From the NCBI GenBank assembly GCA_937975655.1, contig CALJTZ010000547.1:1-5253 (forward strand): a stretch of 5,253 bases of DNA, written 5' to 3'. Position numbers and translations under genes: made by a program. This stretch comes from an uncultured Synechococcus sp. Lineage in GTDB: Bacteria; Cyanobacteriota; Cyanobacteriia; PCC-6307; Cyanobiaceae. Positions within the stretch are counted from its first letter, which is position 1. Every line of letters starts with the position of its first letter. The notes beneath the pieces were generated by a model, which worked only from the letters and a program-made list of their open reading frames with translations, made no database searches and was not told the origin of the DNA. Below are positions 1 through 5,253 of this stretch, piece after piece.

Positions 1-30
1 TGTGAGGAGGTAACTGCCGCAACCGGTGCA

Positions 31-54
31 AAGGCGCCCCCCACGGGGCGCCTT
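31..54. terminator. GC-rich hairpin, probable transcription terminator
   Basis: A perfect 10-bp inverted repeat: AAGGCGCCCC (31-40) pairs with GGGGCGCCTT (45-54) around the 4-nt loop CCAC. The arms start with A and end with T, so the structure reads as a hairpin on both strands. The downstream T run is only TT on the plus strand and TTT on the minus strand, so it is a strong stem with a poor U tract. Its position between the left window edge and the GNAT gene suggests that it ends an upstream transcription unit whose gene is not visible. A plus-strand reading frame ending in a TAA at 11-13 is possible but too short to identify. It also argues against a GTG start at 26 for the GNAT gene, because that start would place the hairpin inside the coding region. 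Confidence 0.6.
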
Positions 55-85
55 CAGCCATGGCGGCGAGACAATCAACTGTCTG

Positions 86-586
86 ATGCCCCACCGCACT
101 GTCCTCGCCCACCTCGCCACTGCAGATCCGCCCCTACGAGGCGGGCGACTGGCCTGCCGTGTGGGCGCTGCTGGAGCCGGTGTTCCGCGGCGGGGAGATC
201 CGGGCATTACAGAAAAGGAAGCCCAGGTGGCCTGTGTGGATCAGAGCCAGGCGGTGATGGTGGCCGTGGATGCCGCTGGCGCGTTGGTGGGCACCTACTA
301 CCTCAAGCCCAACTCCCTCGCCCTCGGAGCCCATGTCGCCATCGCGGGCTACGTGGTGGCTGAGCACTGCCGGCGCCAGGGTGTCGGTAGCCGGCTCTGC
401 CAGCACTCCCTGCAGGCGGCGCGGCGGCTCGGGTTTCGGCTGATGCAGTTCAACCTGGTGGTAAGAACCAACACAGCCTGCCTCCGTTGCTGGCAGCGCA
501 ACGGGTTTGAGATCGTCGGTACCCTGCCGGGGGCATTTCACCACAAGCAGTTGGGGTACGTCGATGCCCTGGTGATGGTGCATTAG
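86..586 (+). CDS. GNAT-family N-acetyltransferase with a frameshifted N-terminal part (possibly a decaying gene)
   Basis: From about 206 onward this frame reads as a typical GCN5-related acetyltransferase, which transfers acetyl from acetyl-CoA to an amine; the substrate is unknown. Visible conserved blocks are GTYYLKPN, AGYVVAEHCRRQGVGSRL, LGFRLMQFNLVV and GTLPGAFHHKQLGYVDALVM. RRQGVG is the Q/RxxGxG/A acetyl-CoA pyrophosphate-binding motif, and the order of strands and helices after it looks complete. The expected N-terminal strand and helix are absent from this frame; they are encoded one frame over at about 120-197 (see the separate entry). The frame nevertheless stays open from ATG 86 to the TAG at 584-586, so it could be translated as 166 aa with a scrambled N-terminal stretch. 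ATG 86 is preferred over GTG 26, which lies before the 31-54 hairpin. No strong Shine-Dalgarno is seen before ATG 86. Family assignment is firm; start and functionality are doubtful. Confidence 0.72.
   Translation: MPHRTVLAHLATADPPLRGGRLACRVGAAGAGVPRRGDPGITEKEAQVACVDQSQAVMVAVDAAGALVGTYYLKPNSLALGAHVAIAGYVVAEHCRRQGVGSRLCQHSLQAARRLGFRLMQFNLVVRTNTACLRCWQRNGFEIVGTLPGAFHHKQLGYVDALVMVH
93..197 (+). pseudogene. Out-of-frame N-terminal segment of the GNAT gene
   Basis: In the frame starting at 93 (one base off the 86-586 frame) the sequence encodes the classic opening of this GNAT subfamily: IRPYEAGDWPAVW from 126, followed by ALLEPVFRGGE up to 197. This frame has a TGA at 84-86 and no ATG or GTG start before the motif, so it cannot be translated alone. 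If the CCCC run at 89-92 had one C fewer, ATG 86 would lead straight into it. After 197 only 8 nt remain before ITEKEA resumes in the other frame, where I recall about seven residues in relatives. That pattern fits a +1 insertion at 89-92 and a deletion of about 13 nt near 198-205, together restoring frame. What is seen is the frame switch; the indel history is inferred. A sequencing or assembly error in the C run is an alternative for the first shift. Confidence 0.6.
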
Positions 587-1351
587 AGATCATTCTGCCT
601 GTCTAGGGTGAAGACGTCTGATCTGCCAGAGAGAGCGAGTCATGAGCCTCCTGCAATAGGGCTTCAACTACAACTGCCTACATCAACGGACGCACGTTTT
701 ATCTGGTTGTGCATTTTCTCGAAGTATTGAGCACTTAACTGAACTCAGGCCCTGAATCCTGAGCCTGAAGCGTGGAGCTTGGAACTCCACTCCGGTGCCC
801 TCGCCCTCTGGGGCACTACTGCGCTTCCTCAGGTCATGGAGGGTCTGACGAGTTGGAGGTTATCAGGCCTGCGCCCAAAGGCTCATCTTTAATCCACGCT
901 GTTCCTGCTCGCATCGGCAGATTCGTTTGAAATACTGGATGAACTGCAGCAAATCAGCAGCCGATTCACCACCCGAGCCTGACCGCCACCTGGACAACTG
1001 ACATCTAGCCTGTAGGCGTCGACAATCAACTGCAGCCATAGGCAATAATGCTTGCCAGCGCCAATGTCTATTAGCGCTATTTATCGACGAACAATCAGTC
1101 TCTTGCTTTTCACACTTCACCGTCTGGCATCTCTGTTGATATGCCCCTCTATTCATGTGGACTCAGTCTACGACTACATGCAGAAGAGGATGTGCAGAGC
1201 AGGGTCGAACAGGCCTGCGCTCTGGCGATTTCCAGTGCTTCACGTCTCCAGCGGTGTGCAAAATCAGCCTGTGAACGAAGCGATCTCGTCGTCGACATGA
1301 TTCACGTCCGAGTGCTCAGAATCTGCCCATATCGACACACCACTCATGGCG

Positions 1352-1380
1352 TTGTCCAGGGAAAGTCTCTAGCCAATTAT
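1352..1380 (+). promoter_or_regulatory. Tentative sigma70-type promoter for the H gene
   Basis: TTGTCC at 1352-1357 (compare TTGACA) and AATTAT at 1375-1380 (compare TATAAT) are separated by 17 nt, the ideal spacing. They would start transcription near 1387, only about 16 nt before the ATG at 1403. Both boxes are imperfect matches and the call rests on spacing and position alone. A promoter further upstream in the 816-bp gap is equally possible. Confidence 0.25.
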
Positions 1381-1392
1381 TCATGAGGTCAT

Positions 1393-1397
1393 AGAGG
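1393..1397 (+). promoter_or_regulatory. Ribosome binding site of the H gene
   Basis: AGAGG lies 5 nt before the ATG at 1403, a normal Shine-Dalgarno match and spacing. It helps fix the start. In the same frame a TAG at 1370-1372 closes the reading frame upstream, and no ATG, GTG or TTG occurs between it and 1403, so 1403 is the only reasonable initiation codon. Confidence 0.6.
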
Positions 1398-1402
1398 CAG
1401 CC

Positions 1403-4400
1403 ATGAAGCGAATTGTGCTGCTGGCTGGCTTTGAAGCCTTCAATGCTGGCCTCTATCACCAGGCTGCCGAGCAAGCGATGGCGCAATGCCCAGGGCTGGA
1501 GGTTGGCGTATTCAGCGACCGTGATCTGGCCGCATCAGCAGAAACGGTGGCCACCTCACTATCCAATGCCGATGCCTTCTTCGCCAGCCTAGTTTTTGAT
1601 TTCGACCAGGTGGAATGGTTGCGCCAGCATGCGGCCAAGATACCGATCCGGTTGGTGTTCGAATCGGCAATCGAGCTGATGCAGTTGACCTGTTTCGGTC
1701 ACTTCACGATCGGTGGCAGCAGTGCCGGTATTCCCCGCCCGATTCAGGCCCTGCTGGCCAAATTCGGCAGCGGCCGCGAGGAAGACAAGATGGCTGCCTA
1801 TTTCGGCTTTCTCAAGGTGGGGCCGAAGTTGTTGCGATTCCTTCCCTCCCGTAGGGCCCAGGATCTGCGCCATTGGTTGATTCTCTACCGCTATTGGAAT
1901 GCGGGTGGCCTCGACAACGTCACCGCCTTGTTTCTGTACCTGGCACGCCATGGCCTAGGGCTGAAGCCCCAGGCGATCCCGCCACTGCGGGAGTCGCCCG
2001 ATATCGGCCTGTGTCACCCCGACCACGAGGGCTACTTTCCGAATCCCCGTGACTACCTGAGCTGGTTCCACCGCACCCGCCCCCAAAGCACACCGACCCA
2101 GGGCAACTGGCCTGTGGTGGGGCTGCTGCTCTACCGCAAGCATGTGATCACCGGTCAGCCCTACATCCCCCAGTTGATCCGCGCCTTCGAGGCCGCTCAG
2201 CTGATGCCGCTGCCGGTGTTCATCAACGGAGTGGAAGGCCACATGGCCGTGCGCGACTGGATGACCAGTGCCAGCGAGCAGGCCTTATCTGGTGAACTCG
2301 GCGGCGCCCGCCGCCAGGCTGTGGCTGTGGATGCGATCGTCTCTACGATCGGCTTCCCCTTGGTCGGCGGACCGGCCGGGTCGATGGAGGCCGGCCGCCG
2401 CGAGCTGGTGGCCCAGCGCATCCTGCGCGCTAAGAATGTTCCCTATGTGGTGGCGGCACCGCTGCTGATCCAGGACCTGCACTCCTGGACCCGCCATGGC
2501 ATCGGTGGCCTGCAGAGCGTCGTGCTTTTCGCCCTTCCCGAGCTCGATGGCGCCATCGACCCCGTTCCCCTCGGTGGACTGGTGGGCGATCGGATCTATC
2601 TGATTCCCGAACGGCTGGGCCGCCTCACCGGGCGCCTGAGCGCCTGGATCGCCCTGCGCCGCAAACCCGCTGCTGAACGGCGCGTGGCGATCGTGCTGTA
2701 CGGCTTTCCTCCGGGCTATGGCGCCACCGGTACCGCCGCCCTGCTCAACGTGCCCGACTCCCTGATGGCGCTGCTCAGGGCGCTGATCCGCCAGGGCTAC
2801 AGGGTCGGAACCCTGCCGGCCAGTGGCGAAGCGTTGCTCCGTCAGGTGAAGGAGGCCGATGACACCTGGGTCAGCCGCATCCCGGAGGGAGAGCGTTTCG
2901 AAGACTGGACAGGCGCCAGCGTGACGGTGGAGACCCTGCAGCAGTGGCTCGGGCCGCTGCACACCAGACGCATCGAGACGCAGTGGGGTCCGCTGGGCGA
3001 TACCGGCATCCGCACCCTGGCGGGCCGCTTTCTGCTGGGTGGCGTGGAGCTGGGCAACGTCTGGATCGGTGTGCAGCCGCCGCTCGGGGTGGCGGGCGAT
3101 CCGATGCGTCTCATGTACGAGAGGGATCTCACCCCCCACCCCCAGTACGCCGCCTTCTACGGCTGGCTGCAGCACAGCTTCCAGGCCGATGTGGTGGTCC
3201 ACTTCGGGATGCACGGCACGGTCGAGTGGCTACCGGGCTCACCCCTGGGGAACACGGGCTACTCCTGGTCCGACCTGTTGCTGGACAACCTGCCGCATCT
3301 GTATGTCTACGCGGCCAACAACCCCTCCGAATCGATGCTCGCCAAACGGCGCGGCTACGGCGTGATCGTGTCCCATAACGTGCCCCCCTATGGCCGTGCC
3401 GGCCTCTACCGAGAGCTGATCGCCCTGCGCGACCTGATCGCCGAATATCGGGAGGACCCCGAGCGCAATACCGCTCTCTGCGACGGCATCCTCAAGCAGG
3501 TGGGCGACAGCGGCCTGGATGCTGATTGTCCGGCACCGGAGAACGCCAGCACCGACCGGGTCGCGTTCGACGCCTGGATCGTGCGACTGGGTGCCTATCT
3601 GCAACTGCTGGAAAGTCGGCTGTTCTCCAGCGGCCTGCACACTCTCGGCCAGCCGCCGGATCAGGAGCAGCGCCTGGCCTATCTGAAGGCCTATGTGGGC
3701 CCGGCGCTGCCGGAGGAGCTGCTCGAGGCGATCAGTCGGATGCCCCCGGCCATGGATGAGGCCGGCCTGCGCGACCAGGCGATGGAGCTGGAGCAGCTCC
3801 ATCGCGGCAGCATCGGCGCAGCCGCAGCGGAAGGGGCTGATCACTCCAGGCAGCTGCTGGAAGCCCTGCGCGTCTGCCAGCTGCTGGAGCGCAGCACCGA
3901 GGAAATCGACCATCTGCTCGATGGCCTGAGCGGCCAGTACATCCCGCCAGCCCCCGGCGGCGACCTGCTGCGCGACGGCCCCGGCGTGCTGCCCACGGGC
4001 CGCAACATCCATGCCCTCGATCCCTACCGCATGCCCTCGGCGGGCGCGTTGGTGCGGGGCCGCCAGATCGCGCTGCGGATCCTGGAACAACACCGGGCCA
4101 ACAACGACGGTGCCTGGCCTGAAACCGTGGCGCTGATGTTATGGGGCCTTGATGCGATCAAGACCCGGGGTGAGTCCCTGGCGATCCTGCTGGAGCTGGT
4201 GGGAGCCGAGCCGGTGAAGGAGAGCACCGGGCGGATCGTGCGCTACGAGCTCCGGCCGCTGGAGAGCCTGGAGCATCCCCGCATCGACGTGCTGGTGAAC
4301 CTCTCCGGCATCTTCCGCGACAGCTTCGTGAACATCGTCGAGTTGCTCGACGACCTGTTCCGCCGCGCCGCCGAAGCCGACGAACCGGCGGAGCGCAACG

Positions 4401-5194
4401 CCATCCGCCGCCACGCGCTGCAGCTGGCGGCCGAGGGAATCGAGAACCCCAGCGCCCGCCTGTTCTCCAATCCCGCCGGCGACTTCGGCTCGCTGGTCAA
4501 TGACCGGGTCACCGACGCCAACTGGGAGAGCGGGGAGGAGCTGGCGAACACCTGGCAGGGCCGCAATGTGTTCAGCTATGGCCGCGCCGACAAGGGGGAA
4601 GCCCGGCCCCAGGTGCTGGCAGCCCTGCTGCGCAGCACCAACCGGGTGGTGCAGCAGATCGATTCGGTCGAATACGGCCTCACCGACATTCAGGAGTACT
4701 ACGCCAACACCGGTGGTTTGAAACGCGCCGCCGAAGTGGCCCAGCAGGCCAGCCGGCCCGGAAGCCGGGTGGCGACCAGCTTCGTTGAGTCGTTCTCACG
4801 CGACACCACACCGCGGGATCTGGAGGAGCTGCTGCGGCTGGAATACCGCACCAAGCTGCTCAACCCTCGCTGGGCCCAGGCGATGGCCGCGATGGGGTCG
4901 GGTGGGGCCTATGAGATCTCCCAGCGGATGACGGCCCTGATCGGCTGGGGCGGTACCACCGGATTCCGGGATGCCTGGGTGTACGACCAGGCCGCTGACA
5001 CCTACGCCTTGGACGCGGCGATGGCCCAGCGACTGCGGGACGCCAATCCGGAAGCCTTCCGCAACGTGGTGGGTCGCATGCTCGAGGCCAACAGTCGGGG
5101 ACTGTGGAACGCCCCGGCTGAAAAAATCGACCAGCTGCGCAACCTCTACGACCTCACCGACGCCGAACTGGAGGGCGTGACAGTGGTGCCGTAG
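1403..5194 (+). CDS. bchH: Magnesium chelatase subunit H (BchH/ChlH, green-bacterial-like type)
   Basis: This is the large porphyrin-binding subunit of Mg-protoporphyrin IX chelatase. It binds protoporphyrin IX and, with the AAA+ I and D subunits and ATP, inserts Mg2+ at the entry to (bacterio)chlorophyll synthesis; the enzyme is soluble or loosely membrane-associated. The protein is full length at 1263 aa. Residues ~1-160 form the N-terminal head domain (DUF3479 type), ending around AQDLRHW (152-158). The rest is the CobN/Mg-chelatase domain. Visible blocks are AAPLLIQDLHSW (351-362), ALPELDGAIDP (377-387), YGFPPGYGATGTAALLNVP (433-451), HFGMHGTVEWLPG (600-612), AANNPSESMLAKRRGYG (637-653), IDVLVNLSGIFRDSF (961-975), FSYGRADKGEARPQV (from 1057) and EYYANTGGLKRAAE (1098-1111). 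Glu608 in HGTVE aligns with the glutamate I recall as essential in cyanobacterial ChlH (E660 in Synechocystis). It lacks the longer N-terminus of cyanobacterial/plant ChlH. CobN, the cobaltochelatase relative, is less likely given the DUF3479-type head and the ATPase-subunit neighbour. No frameshift or missing motif was seen. Confidence 0.95.
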   Translation: MKRIVLLAGFEAFNAGLYHQAAEQAMAQCPGLEVGVFSDRDLAASAETVATSLSNADAFFASLVFDFDQVEWLRQHAAKIPIRLVFESAIELMQLTCFGHFTIGGSSAGIPRPIQALLAKFGSGREEDKMAAYFGFLKVGPKLLRFLPSRRAQDLRHWLILYRYWNAGGLDNVTALFLYLARHGLGLKPQAIPPLRESPDIGLCHPDHEGYFPNPRDYLSWFHRTRPQSTPTQGNWPVVGLLLYRKHVITGQPYIPQLIRAFEAAQLMPLPVFINGVEGHMAVRDWMTSASEQALSGELGGARRQAVAVDAIVSTIGFPLVGGPAGSMEAGRRELVAQRILRAKNVPYVVAAPLLIQDLHSWTRHGIGGLQSVVLFALPELDGAIDPVPLGGLVGDRIYLIPERLGRLTGRLSAWIALRRKPAAERRVAIVLYGFPPGYGATGTAALLNVPDSLMALLRALIRQGYRVGTLPASGEALLRQVKEADDTWVSRIPEGERFEDWTGASVTVETLQQWLGPLHTRRIETQWGPLGDTGIRTLAGRFLLGGVELGNVWIGVQPPLGVAGDPMRLMYERDLTPHPQYAAFYGWLQHSFQADVVVHFGMHGTVEWLPGSPLGNTGYSWSDLLLDNLPHLYVYAANNPSESMLAKRRGYGVIVSHNVPPYGRAGLYRELIALRDLIAEYREDPERNTALCDGILKQVGDSGLDADCPAPENASTDRVAFDAWIVRLGAYLQLLESRLFSSGLHTLGQPPDQEQRLAYLKAYVGPALPEELLEAISRMPPAMDEAGLRDQAMELEQLHRGSIGAAAAEGADHSRQLLEALRVCQLLERSTEEIDHLLDGLSGQYIPPAPGGDLLRDGPGVLPTGRNIHALDPYRMPSAGALVRGRQIALRILEQHRANNDGAWPETVALMLWGLDAIKTRGESLAILLELVGAEPVKESTGRIVRYELRPLESLEHPRIDVLVNLSGIFRDSFVNIVELLDDLFRRAAEADEPAERNAIRRHALQLAAEGIENPSARLFSNPAGDFGSLVNDRVTDANWESGEELANTWQGRNVFSYGRADKGEARPQVLAALLRSTNRVVQQIDSVEYGLTDIQEYYANTGGLKRAAEVAQQASRPGSRVATSFVESFSRDTTPRDLEELLRLEYRTKLLNPRWAQAMAAMGSGGAYEISQRMTALIGWGGTTGFRDAWVYDQAADTYALDAAMAQRLRDANPEAFRNVVGRMLEANSRGLWNAPAEKIDQLRNLYDLTDAELEGVTVVP

Positions 5195-5199
5195 CCGTA

Positions 5200-5253
5200 G
5201 TGGCCGTTTCGACGACTGCCTTTCCCATCAATGCAGTGGTGGGACAGGACTCC
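5200..5253 (+). CDS. Magnesium chelatase AAA+ ATPase subunit (I or D), N-terminus only
   Basis: The first 18 codons are visible and the gene runs off the window. The start is GTG at 5200, and the peptide AFPINAVVGQDS (from residue 7) matches the FPF-x-AIVGQ opening shared by the I (BchI/ChlI) and D (BchD/ChlD) subunits, just before the Walker A region. These AAA+ proteins form the ATP-hydrolysing ring complex that drives Mg2+ insertion into porphyrin held by subunit H. The gene starts 5 nt after the stop of the H gene, which indicates one operon with likely translational coupling. No other ATG, GTG or TTG occurs in this frame for at least 13 codons upstream. The nearest Shine-Dalgarno-like run, GGAGGG at 5170-5175, is about 25 nt away and too far to be ideal. 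I versus D cannot be settled from 18 residues; I is slightly favoured for its short leader. Confidence 0.75.
   Translation, partial: MAVSTTAFPINAVVGQDS

Larger units (their letters stand above)
587..1402. other. Gene-poor intergenic stretch, about 52% G+C
   Basis: About 816 bp without a recognisable gene. Counting bases line by line over 601-1380 gives roughly 52% G+C, against 58-75% in lines sampled from the H gene. The only longer open frames (863-1156 minus; 1052-1300 plus; 1141-1386 plus) show no family resemblance and no convincing ribosome binding site. The frame at 1141-1386 has G or C at only about half of its third positions, unlike the GC-rich wobble of the H gene. No tRNA, transposase remnant with terminal repeats, or direct-repeat array was seen. 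Weak hairpins exist, such as GTGGAG (772-777) with CTCCAC (785-790) and GTGCCC (795-800) with GGGCAC (811-816), but both have short stems. The stretch could be decayed coding DNA, an acquired fragment, or hold an unrecognised small RNA; only its last ~50 bases have an assignable role. Confidence 0.5.

Noticed and set aside
69..84. Short inverted repeat AGACA/TGTCT just before ATG 86, considered as an operator.
   Set aside because: It has only a 5-bp stem with a 6-nt loop and no adjacent regulator gene; not distinguishable from chance.
26..85. Extending the acetyltransferase gene to the GTG at 26.
   Set aside because: This would put the 31-54 terminator-like hairpin inside the coding region, and the added residues resemble no GNAT N-terminus.
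134..583. A 149-codon open frame on the minus strand.
   Set aside because: It mirrors the acetyltransferase gene in high-GC DNA, and the plus strand has clear GNAT motifs; the antisense product has no recognisable feature.
70..1032. A 12-nt exact direct repeat, GACAATCAACTG, at 70-81 and 1021-1032, considered as a possible attachment site or insertion duplication.
   Set aside because: One 12-nt match is expected roughly by chance in 5 kb, and no integrase or element boundary features accompany it.
863..1156. A 97-codon minus-strand frame in the gap, with several cysteines.
   Set aside because: No family resemblance, no Shine-Dalgarno before its start, and no GC-rich wobble positions. I looked for a transposase or zinc-ribbon pattern and found none.
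1141..1386. An 81-codon plus-strand frame ending 16 nt before the H gene.
   Set aside because: Only about 48% of its third positions are G or C, in a genome region with strong GC bias in genes; no ribosome binding site and no recognisable similarity.
2285..3214. Long open frames on the minus strand within the H gene (2285-3214 and 3239-4093).
   Set aside because: They are antisense shadows of a highly biased, GC-rich coding sequence; the sense frame is conserved across its full length.

Overview
The window holds one complete large gene, the porphyrin-binding H subunit of a magnesium chelatase (bchH/chlH type, 1403-5194, 1263 aa). It also holds the first 18 codons of a second chelatase subunit gene (AAA+ ATPase I or D type, 5200 to the window end) and a small GNAT acetyltransferase gene at the left edge (86-586). 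A gene-poor stretch of about 816 bp (587-1402) separates the acetyltransferase from the chelatase genes.

Organism. Magnesium chelatase inserts Mg2+ into protoporphyrin IX at the first committed step of (bacterio)chlorophyll synthesis, so the host is most likely a phototroph. The coding DNA is GC-rich: about 58% G+C over the first ~480 bases of the H gene, and 65-75% in lines sampled further in. The H protein lacks the longer N-terminus that I associate with cyanobacterial and plant ChlH (about 1330 aa). Several of its motifs read, from memory, more like the BchH of green bacteria (Chlorobi/Chloroflexi) than canonical cyanobacterial ChlH. The GC-rich terminator-like hairpin at 31-54 and the overall composition would also fit a high-GC unicellular cyanobacterium carrying a second, green-type chelatase. 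The window alone cannot decide between these, and no taxon is asserted.

Layout. 1-30: tail of whatever lies upstream, not assignable. 31-54: perfect 10-bp GC-rich hairpin, a probable terminator. 86-586: GNAT gene whose C-terminal two thirds are well conserved but whose N-terminal part is out of frame, apparently through two compensating indels. 587-1402: about 52% G+C, no recognisable gene. Its end holds a tentative promoter (1352-1380) and a good ribosome binding site (1393-1397) for the H gene. 1403-5194: H subunit. 5195-5199: 5-nt gap. 5200-5253: start of the I/D subunit gene.

The H and I/D genes are clearly co-directional and almost abutting. They probably form one transcription unit, in which H binds protoporphyrin and the AAA+ subunits supply the ATP-driven Mg2+ insertion. 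The acetyltransferase shows no functional link to them.
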